Shown piece after piece: positions 33,851-43,449 of a DNA stretch of 64,000 bases. Position 1 is the first letter of the stretch; each line of letters opens with the position of its first letter. Made by a program: the position numbers and the translations under genes. The notes under the pieces are model-generated. The model saw only the letters and a list, made by a program, of their open reading frames with translations, was not told where the DNA came from and did no database searches. The stretch is taken from assembly GCF_003430825.1 (NCBI RefSeq), contig NZ_CP024047.1, positions 62,001-126,000 of the forward strand, read 5' to 3'. The DNA is from Natrarchaeobaculum sulfurireducens (lineage in GTDB: Archaea; Halobacteriota; Halobacteria; Halobacteriales; Natrialbaceae).

Positions 33851-35065
33851 TCAGTCGAATCGAGCGTCGACGACGACGTGGGAAACGCCCGCACTGTGGC
33901 TCTTCACGCGTCGTTTCTCGAGCACCGTCAGCTCCCGGTCGACCGCCGCTGTGGCGGCCTCGAGTCGCTCGAGCGGACGGTCCCAGCCGCAGGACTCGGG
34001 CGTCGCCTCGTGGTAGTGGACGATGCCGCCGGGAGACAGTGCCTCGAGTGCGTCGGGGAGGAACTCGTTGGCTTCGTTCGTGCGGGTGCCGTGGTCGGCC
34101 GCGGCGGCCTCTTCATCGTCGCTTTCGACCGATCCGGCGTCGCCGCCCGCCGAGTTACTCGAGCCGTAGTAGCCCATCACGATCCGGTCGACCTCGAGGT
34201 CGCCCGTGAGGGCGCGACAGTCGGTCATGTAGGCGTCGACCCGGTCGCTCACGTCGTTCAACACCGCGTTCTCGAGGAGATACCGGAAGGCGGTGGGGTT
34301 CAGTTCGGTCGCGGTCACGGACGCCCCGGCGCGAGCCATCGGCAAGGTAAAATAGCCGATACCGGCGAACATGTCGAAGACCCGCTCACCCTCGTTGACG
34401 ACCGCGCCCATTCGCGCGCGCTCGGCCTGATTGCCCGGCGAGAACATGACGGCGGCGGGATCGAGCCCGTACCGTGTGCCGTGTTCCGTGTGGATCGTCT
34501 CTGTGTCCGGATCGCCCGCGAGCAACCGCGTTCGGGGCTCGCGATAGGTTCCCGACGTGCCGTCGTTTTCGATCCCCTCGTCGGCCAGCACGCTGTCGGC
34601 TTCGCCGTGGAGGTCGAGTAACGCCTCGGCGACCTCGGTCTCGTCCGGGCAGTCTGCCGGCAGACGAACGAGGATCACGGAGCCGATCACAGCCCACGAT
34701 CCCGGCGCGGACTCGAGATCGGCGTCGCTCCAGCCACGGTCGACGAGCAGGTCCTCGAGGTCCCGACTCCGGTAGTCGGGATCGACCTGGCGGATCACCT
34801 CGCGGACCGGCGTCTCGGCGGGCGGTTCGGTGACGGGCAGTGCGATCCGGTCGGTGACGTCCCCCTGGTTCTGTGCCGTTTGCGTCTCCAGTGGCGTCGC
34901 TTCGCTCACGGCCCGGACGCGTCTCGAGTCGTCGTAGACGCCCTCATTCCGAAGCGATTCGATAGCCGTCTCCGTGTGTGCTTTCTCGACGACGACGGCC
35001 AACGGCACGTCGCCGTCCGGGTCGGGTAGCGTCGACTCGAGGTCGTCGTCTGCGTTCTCAGGCAT
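33851..35065 (-). CDS. taw2: tRNA wyosine/m1G37 family methyltransferase-fold enzyme (Taw2/Trm5-like)
   Basis: The 404-residue class-I methyltransferase-fold protein has an N-terminal D1-like domain (DPDYRSRDLEDLLVDRGWSD), a central SAM motif VFDMFAGIGYFTLPMARAGA and ATELNPTAFRYLLENAVLN. Where Trm5 has the NLPP-type motif, this protein reads IVMGYYGSS; the MGY form is what I recall for Taw2, which transfers the aminocarboxypropyl group of SAM in wyosine synthesis on tRNA-Phe. Trm5 activity is the alternative. An acidic loop (SVESDDEEAAAADHG) is a haloarchaeal insertion. Its ATG overlaps the stop of nmd3 by 8 bases. Confidence 0.82.
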   Translation of the reverse strand: MPENADDDLESTLPDPDGDVPLAVVVEKAHTETAIESLRNEGVYDDSRRVRAVSEATPLETQTAQNQGDVTDRIALPVTEPPAETPVREVIRQVDPDYRSRDLEDLLVDRGWSDADLESAPGSWAVIGSVILVRLPADCPDETEVAEALLDLHGEADSVLADEGIENDGTSGTYREPRTRLLAGDPDTETIHTEHGTRYGLDPAAVMFSPGNQAERARMGAVVNEGERVFDMFAGIGYFTLPMARAGASVTATELNPTAFRYLLENAVLNDVSDRVDAYMTDCRALTGDLEVDRIVMGYYGSSNSAGGDAGSVESDDEEAAAADHGTRTNEANEFLPDALEALSPGGIVHYHEATPESCGWDRPLERLEAATAAVDRELTVLEKRRVKSHSAGVSHVVVDARFD

Positions 35066-36257
35066 CGCTCTCGCCGTGGTCCGTGTACGGGTCGTAGTAC
35101 TCGGTCTCCGCGTCGTCTTCTGTTTTCGGATCGGGGTCGGGGAGGACGTGCAGCCCGGCGCGGCTTTTCAGTACGGGCACCGTCTGGGCGTCGGGATCGA
35201 AGTACGCCGGTCGGGAGACGGTCTTTGCCTCGTAGGTCTCGGGGTCGAGTATCTGGACGGCGTTTTCGTCCTCGACGGTGACGACCGTCGTCTCGACGCC
35301 ATCCTCGAGTCGGCCGAGCTTCCGCGCGTCGGGCGAAGCGCCGTCCTCGTAGCTGGCTTCGTAGCGCTCGCCAGTCGTCACGCGCGTCCCCTTGAGGTTG
35401 CCATGGGCGCTGCGGACGAGTACGGGTCCGTCGTCGTCGTCGGTGAGGTCGATAACGTCGCCAGGACGGTAGGGCGGCAGGCGGACGGCGAAGGTGACAC
35501 GGTAGACCTCGTTGCCGTCTTCGTCTTCCGTGACGAGCGTCTCGGCGTCGTTGACCGTGCCGCCGAACTCCTCGACCATCTTGCTCGAGATTTTCTTGCC
35601 GATCTTGTTGGTCGAGACACGCATGTTCAGCCCATCGTCGACCTCGCCCATTTCGGTGATGAAGGCGTTTCGGTCGCCGGTGGCCTCCATGTCGGCGACG
35701 ACTCGGTTTGCGATCGTTTTCGCGCGATCGATTTCCTCGCTCGTTGGCGTCCGATCCTCGGCGCGAATCTGGACGATGCTGGCGTAGTAGTCGCCCGCGA
35801 TCCGTCCACACCGGGTGCAGGTCTGGCGGGCGATCTTGACGGGGATCATCAGCTGTTCTTCGACGGGTGTCCCCCGAACCACACCGGTGAAATAACAGTG
35901 CATCCGGATCGTGTTCGGGTCGATCTGTTCGGGTTCGACCTGCCAGGCGACGTCGTCGACGTCGACGTGGACGGACAGCGCCTTGCTGACCTCCTCGACC
36001 GCGACGTCGGTGTAGTCGTCGGCACCGACGTCGACCCACCGGTTCCCCCGGTAGACGGCTCCACACTGTGCACACACCCGAACGTCGATCCGATCCGGCG
36101 CGTCCACGAAGTCGAACCCCTCGAAGTAACACGCATCACAGAGCTCGACCTCTGCGCCCGGACGGAGCGGATCGACCGCTTGCCCATCGGCGTCCTCGGC
36201 CGACCGATCGGGCACTGGCTCCCCACACCGGGGACAGAACGCACGCGAATCAGTCAT
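35058..36257 (-). CDS. nmd3: NMD3-like ribosome biogenesis protein
   Basis: The 399-residue protein has the NMD3 zinc region: FCPRCGEPVPD, ELCDACYFEGFDF, VCAQCGAVYRG and the characteristic IARQTCTRCGRIAGDYYASIVQ. In eukaryotes NMD3 is the 60S export adaptor; in archaea, where there is no nucleus, its role is thought to be in large-subunit maturation. The C-terminal beta-rich part (RVTFAVRLPPYRPGDVIDL) is also conserved. The start MTDSRAFCPRCG is chosen. It is co-transcribed with the Taw2-like enzyme, linking ribosome and tRNA maturation. Confidence 0.92.
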   Translation of the reverse strand: MTDSRAFCPRCGEPVPDRSAEDADGQAVDPLRPGAEVELCDACYFEGFDFVDAPDRIDVRVCAQCGAVYRGNRWVDVGADDYTDVAVEEVSKALSVHVDVDDVAWQVEPEQIDPNTIRMHCYFTGVVRGTPVEEQLMIPVKIARQTCTRCGRIAGDYYASIVQIRAEDRTPTSEEIDRAKTIANRVVADMEATGDRNAFITEMGEVDDGLNMRVSTNKIGKKISSKMVEEFGGTVNDAETLVTEDEDGNEVYRVTFAVRLPPYRPGDVIDLTDDDDGPVLVRSAHGNLKGTRVTTGERYEASYEDGASPDARKLGRLEDGVETTVVTVEDENAVQILDPETYEAKTVSRPAYFDPDAQTVPVLKSRAGLHVLPDPDPKTEDDAETEYYDPYTDHGESDA

Positions 36258-36743
36258 TGCGTCTCGTTGTCGACTGATCGAGTTAAACGGCCCGCTCTCG
36301 CTCGCATCGTCGCGCGCGACCACGTGCTGCCTGCGCTTTCTCACGCCCTCCTTTCTCCGGTGGGCACCACTACACCCGGTCAGCGGGTCCCGACAGCAAA
36401 CCACCTAGCTCCGAGCCGCTTTCCAGGCGAAACAGGGGGGTTGGCGTTCTCGAGCCGTCCGGCCTCGCCCTCAAACCCGCCCCTCGAGATGGCTGTTTCC
36501 GGCCGTCTGTGGTGGGGGAACCTGATCTTCGAACTCACACGGTCGACCCGACCGCCGGTTCGGGTGGATGTCAGACGGACGGCAGACAATGGGTCCCTCC
36601 GACGTGTCAGACGGTGTCGCGTCCCGGGGTCTCCATGCGAAACGAAGGGGTTCGACGATCGACAGCACCATATGTCAGTCCCCCGTACTTTCCTCGGAAG
36701 TCGCGTTGGTGACACTTATTCGGCTTGACCCCCTACGGATTGT
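36258..36743. other. 486-base intergenic region between divergent nmd3 and htpX
   Basis: No ORF with haloarchaeal character is visible. The region contains several short GC-rich inverted stretches and, at its right end, a TATA-like ACTTATTCGG at about 36713-36722 about 25 bases before the htpX ATG. The middle part (about 36400-36680) is neither A/T-rich nor clearly coding; a structured RNA is possible but I cannot match one. Confidence 0.3.
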
Positions 36744-37616
36744 ATGGACTGGCAGGCTGACTGGGGGCTGCGGTTTCGGATGTTCTTGACGATGTTCCTG
36801 TTGTTCGCACTGTACATCGTCTTCGCTGGCGTACTAACGCTGTACTTCACGGAGGGGGCAGGAAGCATCCTCATATTTGGACTGTTGTTCGGCGGGATGT
36901 CGCTCGTGCAGTATTACTTCAGCGACACGCTCACGCTCCGGACGATGGGTGCAAAAGCGGTCACAGCCGACGAATACCCACAGCTCCACGGCTCGGTCGA
37001 ACGCCTCTCTCAGCAGGCCGACCTCCCGAAACCGAAAGTCGCAGTAATCGACTCGAACGTCCCCAACGCTTTCGCGACCGGGCGCAATCAAAAGAACGCC
37101 GCCGTCGCGGTGACCACCGGCCTCATGAACACGCTCAACCGGGAGGAACTCGACGGCGTCATCGCCCACGAACTCGCCCACGTCAAGAATCGGGACATGA
37201 TGGTGATGACGATCGCCTCGTTCCTCTCGACGATCGCGTTCATGATCGTCCGCTGGGGGGCGCTCTTCGGCGGTGGCCGGAACCGACAGGGTGGTGGCGT
37301 CGTCGTCGCTATCCTCGTTTCGTTGGTCGTCTGGATCATCAGCTACATCCTCATCCGAGCCCTCTCCCGGTACCGCGAGTACGCAGCCGACCGTGGCGCG
37401 GCCGCGATCACCGGTAACCCCGCCGCGCTTGCGTCCGCACTGATGAAGATCTCCGGTCGGATGGATAAGGTTCCGAAAAACGACATGCGCGAGGAAGCGG
37501 AGATGAACGCCTTCTTCATCATCCCGATCAAGTCCGGCATCGTCGGCCAACTGTTTAGCACGCACCCACCGACAGAAAAGCGAATCGAACAACTTCGGGA
37601 CCTCGAGCGGCTCTGA
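36744..37616 (+). CDS. htpX: HtpX-like M48 membrane zinc metalloprotease
   Basis: The 290-residue protein has two N-terminal membrane helices (FLTMFLLFALYIVFAG and a second after it), the zinc-protease motif GVIAHELAHVKNRDMM, two more helices after the active site, and the distal zinc ligand helix YREYAADRGAAAITG. The C-terminal HPPTEKRIEQL is typical. HtpX degrades misfolded membrane proteins from the cytosolic side. It has its own TATA-like box, and probably ends before the small membrane-protein gene 80 bases downstream. Confidence 0.93.
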   Translation: MDWQADWGLRFRMFLTMFLLFALYIVFAGVLTLYFTEGAGSILIFGLLFGGMSLVQYYFSDTLTLRTMGAKAVTADEYPQLHGSVERLSQQADLPKPKVAVIDSNVPNAFATGRNQKNAAVAVTTGLMNTLNREELDGVIAHELAHVKNRDMMVMTIASFLSTIAFMIVRWGALFGGGRNRQGGGVVVAILVSLVVWIISYILIRALSRYREYAADRGAAAITGNPAALASALMKISGRMDKVPKNDMREEAEMNAFFIIPIKSGIVGQLFSTHPPTEKRIEQLRDLERL

Positions 37617-37696
37617 CGACAGTATGCTCGCCGTCCTCGCTCGTCGCTCGAGTCCTTCGAAGCGCTTTTGATCCGGCCGACGAAATCGACCGTATA

Positions 37697-37951
37697 ATGC
37701 TCGAGCGCGAGCGGATCATCGAAATCGTGGTCGCGGTCGCCGTCGTCGTCACCATGCTGGGCGTCATGGTTTCCATCGGCTCCTCGTACGGCGGCGACGC
37801 ACTCTCACCCGACGGTGCAGAACTGCTCGTCGGTGCCATCATCGGGTTCATCTTCCTGTTGCTGGGCGTCGGCCTCGCCCTGGCGTTCCTGCTGAACGAC
37901 CCCGGTGAGGGGCTCGAGGACGACGATGCCGACGCGAAGAGTACGGCCTGA
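37697..37951 (+). CDS. Small two-helix membrane protein
   Basis: The 84-residue protein has two membrane helices (IVVAVAVVVTMLGVMVSIG and AIIGFIFLLLGVGLALAFLL) separated by a short extracellular-type loop (SSYGGDALSPDG). An acidic tail follows (GEGLEDDDADAKSTA). This architecture is common in haloarchaeal small conserved membrane proteins (I recall DUF7472-like) and carries no function. The same strand and short gaps suggest co-transcription with the next gene, also a small membrane protein. Confidence 0.78.
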   Translation: MLERERIIEIVVAVAVVVTMLGVMVSIGSSYGGDALSPDGAELLVGAIIGFIFLLLGVGLALAFLLNDPGEGLEDDDADAKSTA

Positions 37952-37993
37952 CTACCGCGCCAGCCCTTTCACGTTCGAGACCTGATATTCTCT

Positions 37994-38383
37994 ATGGTCA
38001 GATCCGAAACTGATCCGACCGACGGCGGTCGATCGTCGCTGTGGCCGCTGGCCGTCGGCCTCGCGTTCGTGTTGCTCGGTTCCTCGTTGCTCGTACGTTC
38101 GCCCGCCGCCGTCGAGCCGTCGCTCGCTGCTGTCGGGCTGGCGACGCTCGCCGTCGTTGCCGCACTGTTGTTCGCGCGACGTACCGGCACCGCTGAGAGC
38201 GGTCACGACGATGACGACACCGTTGAGGACGAGGACTCGAGCGTGTGGGACGCTATTCCGTCCTGGCAGTACGAGGGTCGACACGTCGAATCGGGTGGCC
38301 TCGCCCGAAGCGAACAGGAGCAGGCGCTTCAGGACATTCAGAAACAGGCCGACGAGCTATCCAACGACCCACCGGAAAAGTAA
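37994..38383 (+). CDS. Small membrane protein with acidic cytosolic tail
   Basis: The 129-residue protein has two hydrophobic helices (LWPLAVGLAFVLLGSSLL and AAVGLATLAVVAALLFA), then an acidic linker and a helical C-terminal part (LARSEQEQALQDIQKQADEL). The segment WDAIPSWQYEGRHVESGG resembles conserved patches in haloarchaeal membrane proteins of unknown role. It is 42 bases after the preceding small membrane-protein gene and ends 15 bases before the convergent primase gene. Confidence 0.72.
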   Translation: MVRSETDPTDGGRSSLWPLAVGLAFVLLGSSLLVRSPAAVEPSLAAVGLATLAVVAALLFARRTGTAESGHDDDDTVEDEDSSVWDAIPSWQYEGRHVESGGLARSEQEQALQDIQKQADELSNDPPEK

Positions 38384-38398
38384 CCCCTCCTGCTCGAG

Positions 38399-39478
38399 TC
38401 ACTCGGCGCTCGCGGCTTCGTCGTCTGCCTCGCGCCAGTCCTCTAAGTCGTCGTCTTCGGCGTCGTCGATCCGCTCTTCGTAGTAGGCCATCGGATGTGG
38501 AATGCGCTCACAGAGGTCGTCTTTGTTCACGCAATCTCCGTACGACTGCATCGTCGCACACGAGGGTGGCGAGTATTCAGTCGGTGAGGTCTCTCCACGG
38601 ATGTGGTCGGTCTGATAGCGGGTCATATCCTCGCCGAAGCCGGCGTTTACCTGATAGAGATCGACGATCTCGTCGGTGCTCATCCCGATACTCGCCAGGA
38701 AGGCAGTGATCGCGAACCGGGAGTGGTGTGGGAGGTGTTCGCCCTTCTGGACGTCGTCGAGCAAGGCCTTCATACACGGCGGGAAAAGGTCGGGGACGAC
38801 CGTGTCGATCTCGCGGGTGAGATCGAGGTCGGCGAGGACGTCCCTGATTTCCGTGACGTCGCCCTCGAGGTCGTCTGCGATGGCCTCGGGAACGTCGAAC
38901 GGGAGGCCGTCTTCGATCCGGTTTCTGATCGCCTCCCGCAAGAGTTCGTGGAGTTCGTCTTCGTCGACCGGCACCTCCCCGTCGGCGAGCGACCGGTTGA
39001 CGAGTCGCCACTCGTCACCCCAACAATCCGCCGCGAGCGGGAGATAGGTGCCGACGCCGATTCGATACTCCTCGTCGCCACGCTCCTGGACCGCCGACTC
39101 GAGATCGAACTCCGTGAGCAGGTCCGTGAGGTCGAGAGCCGTCGACTCGACGCTTTTCAACTCGGTCGTATCCTCGAGATCCGCGACGAACCGTTCGTGG
39201 GCCGTCTCGGCTTCCGCCCGGGCGTACCGGCGGACGAGGACGCGCTCGCCGACGACCGAGACGAGCACGCGAGCGACCGGGTACGAGAGCAACTCGGTCC
39301 GCGAGTCGCGGTGTGGCTCACCGATCGTGCCGTCCTCGAGCGCGCTCAGGACGCGATTTCGGGCGCGGTCGACGACCGCCTGGTCCCGTTCGACGACGGC
39401 TGCGAGGTCGACGGCTGCCGTCGCCACCGACTCGCGGGCCGCCTCGAGAAACGGGTACCGGGCGTGAAGTCGCTGCAT
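38399..39478 (-). CDS. priL: DNA primase large subunit
   Basis: The 359-residue protein matches archaeal PriL over its length: N-terminal helical domain (LHARYPFLEAARESVA) and a C-terminal Fe-S domain with cysteines in FPPCMKALLDDV, SPPSCATMQSYGDCVNKDDLC. Four Cys are therefore available for the [4Fe-4S] cluster needed for initiation. With PriS (not in the window) it makes RNA primers at replication forks. An acidic tail closes the chain. The gene is transcribed alone on the minus strand, convergent with two small membrane-protein genes. Confidence 0.95.
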   Translation of the reverse strand: MQRLHARYPFLEAARESVATAAVDLAAVVERDQAVVDRARNRVLSALEDGTIGEPHRDSRTELLSYPVARVLVSVVGERVLVRRYARAEAETAHERFVADLEDTTELKSVESTALDLTDLLTEFDLESAVQERGDEEYRIGVGTYLPLAADCWGDEWRLVNRSLADGEVPVDEDELHELLREAIRNRIEDGLPFDVPEAIADDLEGDVTEIRDVLADLDLTREIDTVVPDLFPPCMKALLDDVQKGEHLPHHSRFAITAFLASIGMSTDEIVDLYQVNAGFGEDMTRYQTDHIRGETSPTEYSPPSCATMQSYGDCVNKDDLCERIPHPMAYYEERIDDAEDDDLEDWREADDEAASAE

Positions 39479-39724
39479 CGGTAAAACGATATTACTCCGA
39501 CGGGATAAGCGCGCTGGTTGCCCAGTACGGCGGTTAAATGGTTCTTACTGCGATCACGATTCCCTGGGCTGTGGTGACCGTCCCCAGACGACGATGGGAT
39601 GCGATTCGATCCGCGACGACGACAGCGGCGCTGGTAAACCGTGGTTACAGTCGGCTTCCTTTCCGAACGGTCGTCTCGGCCAGGGAGGGTCGATTTCAAG
39701 GGGACCCGATACGTCAGTTCGGGT

Positions 39725-40585
39725 ATGCCACGTGCGACTCGGGACGGCGTGTCGATCTACTACGAGTACGACGAGGGCGACGGTGCGCCGGTCGTCTTCG
39801 TCCAGGGACTCGGATACGGCCGGTGGATGTGGCGATGGCAACGCGAGGCCATCGCTGGCGAGCACGCCGTGATCGCCCCCGACAACCGCGGAACCGGTCG
39901 GTCGGACGCCGGCCTCCCGCCGCTCGTCCCACGGCTTCCACAGAAACTGCGTGTGCCTCTCCTCCTCAAACTGGCCGGCTACTCGATCGAGGGGCTGGCC
40001 GCCGACCTCGAGGCTGTCCTCGACGACGTCGGCACGCGCACCGTCCACCTCGTCGGCGCGAGCATGGGTGGGATGATCGCCCTGCAACACGCCATCGACT
40101 ACAACCGCGTAAAGACGCTGACGCTTTTGTGTACGAGCCACGGCGGCCCGGACGCTGTGCCGGTACCGGAGGAAACCCAGGAACACATCTTCGACACCCC
40201 AAAGGGAGCCAGCGAGCGTGAGACGCTCCGTCACCAAATGCGGCCAGCGTTCAACGAGGGCTTCACCAACCGCAACCCACACCTCCTCGACCGGATCATC
40301 GAGTGGCGACTCGAACAAGACGCCGGCGAGCCGGCCCGCGAGGCACAGGCGGCGGCAGTCCTCGGATTCGACGTCAGCGACCGACTCCACGAGATCAGGG
40401 TCCCGACGCTCGTGATCCACGGCACGAACGATCGCGTCGTTCCGGTCGAGAACGCCCGACTGCTCGAGGAGAAGATCGCCACTACCCGTCTCGAACTCGT
40501 CGAGGGCGGCTCACACTGTCTGTTCGTCGAGGACGCACCGCGAGTGAACGACGCACTCTGCTCGTTTCTCGACGACTACGACTAA
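39725..40585 (+). CDS. Alpha/beta hydrolase
   Basis: The 286-residue protein has the alpha/beta-hydrolase fold: nucleophile elbow GASMGGMIALQHA (catalytic Ser), the oxyanion-side VFVQGLGYGRWMWRW, catalytic Asp in HGTNDRVVPVENA and catalytic His in EGGSHCLFVED. A lid domain lies between about residues 115 and 190. Substrate class (ester, epoxide, or haloalkane) is not predictable. The start MPRATRDGVSIYYEYDE is chosen; upstream in-frame residues are basic. It stands alone after a 246-base intergenic region. Confidence 0.85.
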   Translation: MPRATRDGVSIYYEYDEGDGAPVVFVQGLGYGRWMWRWQREAIAGEHAVIAPDNRGTGRSDAGLPPLVPRLPQKLRVPLLLKLAGYSIEGLAADLEAVLDDVGTRTVHLVGASMGGMIALQHAIDYNRVKTLTLLCTSHGGPDAVPVPEETQEHIFDTPKGASERETLRHQMRPAFNEGFTNRNPHLLDRIIEWRLEQDAGEPAREAQAAAVLGFDVSDRLHEIRVPTLVIHGTNDRVVPVENARLLEEKIATTRLELVEGGSHCLFVEDAPRVNDALCSFLDDYD

Positions 40586-40736
40586 CTCGACCGCGACGGC
40601 TCCGAGCGACGTCTGACCGACCGGAGCGACCGCTCGAGTCGCCCCTTCTGGAGGTGGACGAACCGTCGCCTCGAAGCTCGAGGAAGACGAAATCACGGTG
40701 ACCCAGACGACGGCAATTGGCGGTCTGCGGGACCGT

Positions 40737-41063
40737 TCAGGCGGTCGGCTGGACTCGATCGGTCCCGTCGACGATTCGAATCTGGCCGTCCGTTCGGACG
40801 CCGACGTCGAAGCCCTCGTACGTGAACCACACCTGATGAGCGTCGGCACCGATTCGATGGGCGTGTTCGACCAGCGTATCGAGTGCGCCCGGTTCGACGA
40901 CGTCGTATAGCGGTGACAGCTCGAGCGGATCTACGTTGGCAACCGCGGCGACGGCCGTCACGATGGCCTCGCTCGGCTCGTCGCCGCCAGCCGGATCGAA
41001 CGTCGTGACGTACCCTGGCGGTCGCTCGTCTGAACCGTTGTCGGAGTCGTCTGTGGAGGGCAT
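40737..41063 (-). CDS. HalOD1 output-domain protein
   Basis: The 108-residue protein is mostly a halobacterial output domain 1: EPSEAIVTAVAAVANVDPLE, SPLYDVVEPGALDTLVEHA and GFDVGVRTDGQIRI. The domain is found at the C-terminus of haloarchaeal two-component and GGDEF-like regulators or alone, as here; its mechanism is unknown. The start at 41063 (MPSTDDSDNGS) is preferred over one 15 codons upstream. Its flanks (hydrolase and PCNA) are not regulatory genes. Confidence 0.85.
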   Translation of the reverse strand: MPSTDDSDNGSDERPPGYVTTFDPAGGDEPSEAIVTAVAAVANVDPLELSPLYDVVEPGALDTLVEHAHRIGADAHQVWFTYEGFDVGVRTDGQIRIVDGTDRVQPTA

Positions 41064-41336
41064 GGCTCGTACTACTGTGCTCTTGCTGTTAGGTCCAATC
41101 CTTTCCATGTAATGGCACTATACTACTGACCGGCCGTGCCGGGTGATGGGACCACGGCTCGCTCCAGTCGCGGTAACAAGTTCTTACCGCCCGGAGCCAC
41201 TGCTGTCGAAGTCGGTGCTCGAGGTGAAACGGACAGCAAAAATCGTCGGATCGCTGTTTCGACGGTTATCGTCCACCGGTCCCATCGAAGCCGCGAGTTG
41301 GACTGCAGCTATCAAACATCGGTACGGCGGTCCGTA

Positions 41337-42080
41337 TCAGTCGCTCTGGATGCGGGGTGCGAGCATGTAGGTGACCTGGCCGTGGCCCTCCGCGAAGCCG
41401 TAGTAGATCTTGACGGGGAACTCCTCGCCGAGTGCAAGCGTGACCTCGGTGTCGCCGGGAATCGCCTTGTTCATGTCTTTGAGATAATCGAGGCTGAACA
41501 GCGAGTGGGCCGGGCCGACCTGAAGGTCGATCAGGTCTGCTTCGGTGAGCTCGAGGTGGACGTCGTCGGTGTCCCCCTCTGCGTCGACATAAAAGAACTC
41601 CTCGCCTTCCTCAACGCCGAGGGCGATGTGATCGGAGACCATGTCCGCGGCGGTCACCGAGCGGTTGACGTCTTTGCCCTCGAGGACGACCTCAGCGGGG
41701 AGGTCGAGGTCCGGAATGTCCGGTTCCTGGCGGATCGAGTCGGGGTCGATCAACGCGAGGGTGTACTCGAGCCCGTCGATCTGGATGTGGAGCTTTCGGG
41801 TTTTCTCGTCGAGTTCGAGCTGGATGAGCTGGCCGGATTCGGCCATTCCGGCGATGTCCTCGAGCCGAGAGAGGTCGACGCCGATCGTCCCGCCATCGGC
41901 CTCGTAGGATTCGAACGCGGCCGCGTCGAGCGAGAGATCGACCATCCCGACGTTCGCGGGGTCGACGGCCCGGATTTCGAGGCCCTCGGACTCGAGGTGG
42001 ATCTTGCACTCGTCGACCAGCACGCTCACCGAATCGAGCGCGCTGGTGAGCGTTTCCGCGCTCACGATGGCCTTGAACAT
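41337..42080 (-). CDS. pcn: PCNA sliding clamp
   Basis: The 247-residue protein has the standard PCNA length and features: [37 protein letters not shown], the interdomain connector around [17 protein letters not shown] and the C-terminal [10 protein letters not shown]. It forms the homotrimeric clamp that tethers PolD and PolB. The start is fixed by family length and by a TATA box (minus strand CTTTTTATG) about 25-33 bases upstream. The longer open frame upstream is non-coding. Confidence 0.97.
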   Translation of the reverse strand: MFKAIVSAETLTSALDSVSVLVDECKIHLESEGLEIRAVDPANVGMVDLSLDAAAFESYEADGGTIGVDLSRLEDIAGMAESGQLIQLELDEKTRKLHIQIDGLEYTLALIDPDSIRQEPDIPDLDLPAEVVLEGKDVNRSVTAADMVSDHIALGVEEGEEFFYVDAEGDTDDVHLELTEADLIDLQVGPAHSLFSLDYLKDMNKAIPGDTEVTLALGEEFPVKIYYGFAEGHGQVTYMLAPRIQSD

Positions 42081-42104
42081 ATAGATCGGGGTACGGACGG
42101 TCGG

Positions 42105-42113
42105 CATAAAAAG
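42105..42113 (-). promoter_or_regulatory. TATA box of the PCNA gene
   Basis: Read on the minus strand the sequence is CTTTTTATG, centred about 29 bases before the ATG at 42080. The spacing predicts a leaderless mRNA for the clamp gene. Confidence 0.55.
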
Positions 42114-42201
42114 CCACCCTTTACGGCCGACGGGACGGTCGGTAGTTCGGTCGGCGTCCGAGGTGCTTACACCGCTGGTGTCGGTTCGTGGCCCATCACG
42201 A

Positions 42202-43449
42202 TTATGCGAACAGTTGACGTGCGTCGTCAAGTGCGGCGACCAGCTTGTCGACCTCTTCGCGCGTGTTGTAGACGTAAAACGAGGCTCGAGTCGATGCCGG
42301 GACGCCGAGTTTGTCGTGAAGCGGCTGGGTACAGTGGTCGCCAGCGCGGACGGCGATCGTGTGGTCGTTCAGGATCGAGGTCAGGTCGTGGGCGTGGACC
42401 CCCTCGAGATTGAAGCTCACGAGCCCGCCGCGGTCGGGGCCGCCCTCGGGGCCATAGAGTTCGACGTCGCCTTCGGCCGCGAGTTGATCGTAGGCGTAGG
42501 CGGCCAGTTCCTCCTCGTGTTGTCGGATCCGATCCATGCCGAGGTCCTCGAGCCAGTCGATGGCGGCGTGGAGGCCGACGGCTTCGGCGATCGGCGGTGT
42601 CCCGGGTTCGAACTTCCAGGGGAGGTCGGCCCAGGTCGACTCCTCGAAGGTGACTTTGCGGATCATGCCGCCGCCGTAGAGATAGGGCTCTAGCTCCTCG
42701 AATAGCGCTTCCTTGCCGTAGAGGACGCCGATACCGGTGGGGCCAGCCATTTTGTGACCCGAGAAGGCGTAGAAATCGGCGTCGATCTCGCCGACGTCGA
42801 CGGGGCGGTTGGGGACGGCCTGGGCACCGTCGATGAACGCGAGGGCGCCGTGGTCGTGGGCCAGTTCGGTCAACTCGCTGACGGGGTTGACGGTGCCCAG
42901 CGTGTTCGAGACGTGGACGGCGGAGACGATGGCCGTCTCGTCGTCGATCAGCTCGCGGGCGTGGTCCATGTCGAGGCGGCCGTCGTCGTCGACGCGGACG
43001 TATGCGACGTCCGCACCGGTGCGCTTTGCGACCTGCTGCCAGGTGACGAGCGAGGCGTGGTGTTCCATCTCCGTCAGCACCACCGTATCGCCCGGCTCGA
43101 GTTCGTTCAACCCCCACGAGTACGCGAGCAGGTTTTCGGCTTCGGTCGTGTTCTTCGTGAAGACGATTTCCTCGCGGCCGTCCGCCCCGATAAACTCCGC
43201 GACGCGGTCGTGGGCCTCCTCGTAGCGAATAGAGGCCTCCTGGCTCAGGTGGTGGATGCCGCGATGGACGTTCGCGTTGTACGTCCGGTAGTACTCGCTC
43301 ATCGCGTCGACGACCGCGTCGGGGGTCTGGGTCGTCGCCGCGTTGTCGAGGTAGACGACCTGCTGGCCGTCGAACTCCCGCTCGAGAATAGGGAACTCCT
43401 CCCGGATGGCCTCGACGTCGAGCGACTCGAGGTTCTGATGACTCATCAT
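42202..43449 (-). CDS. sufS: Cysteine desulfurase, SufS type
   Basis: The 415-residue PLP enzyme begins near [20 protein letters not shown] and has the PLP lysine in [17 protein letters not shown] and the catalytic cysteine in [15 protein letters not shown] (SufS loop type). It takes sulfur from cysteine for Fe-S assembly. The gene begins [10 protein letters not shown]; either Met may start. No sufBCD is in the window. The nfu-like protein at 10.4 kb would act later in cluster transfer. Confidence 0.94.
   Translation of the reverse strand: MMSHQNLESLDVEAIREEFPILEREFDGQQVVYLDNAATTQTPDAVVDAMSEYYRTYNANVHRGIHHLSQEASIRYEEAHDRVAEFIGADGREEIVFTKNTTEAENLLAYSWGLNELEPGDTVVLTEMEHHASLVTWQQVAKRTGADVAYVRVDDDGRLDMDHARELIDDETAIVSAVHVSNTLGTVNPVSELTELAHDHGALAFIDGAQAVPNRPVDVGEIDADFYAFSGHKMAGPTGIGVLYGKEALFEELEPYLYGGGMIRKVTFEESTWADLPWKFEPGTPPIAEAVGLHAAIDWLEDLGMDRIRQHEEELAAYAYDQLAAEGDVELYGPEGGPDRGGLVSFNLEGVHAHDLTSILNDHTIAVRAGDHCTQPLHDKLGVPASTRASFYVYNTREEVDKLVAALDDARQLFA

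Noticed and set aside
34974-36728. 584-codon plus-strand ORF opposite taw2/nmd3
   Set aside because: Antisense to NMD3 and the Taw2-like enzyme, both with strong motifs; the frame has no recognisable domain.
36258-36743. SRP RNA or RNase P RNA gene in the nmd3-htpX gap
   Set aside because: None of the conserved sequence blocks of either RNA could be recognised by eye.
41110-41135. Third copy of the TATAGTAG MITE-like repeat
   Set aside because: The sequence CACTATACTACTGAC resembles one terminus, but no partner terminus was found at a fitting distance.
42227-43117. 296-codon arginine-rich minus-strand ORF inside sufS
   Set aside because: Other-frame shadow of the cysteine desulfurase, with more than a third Arg.
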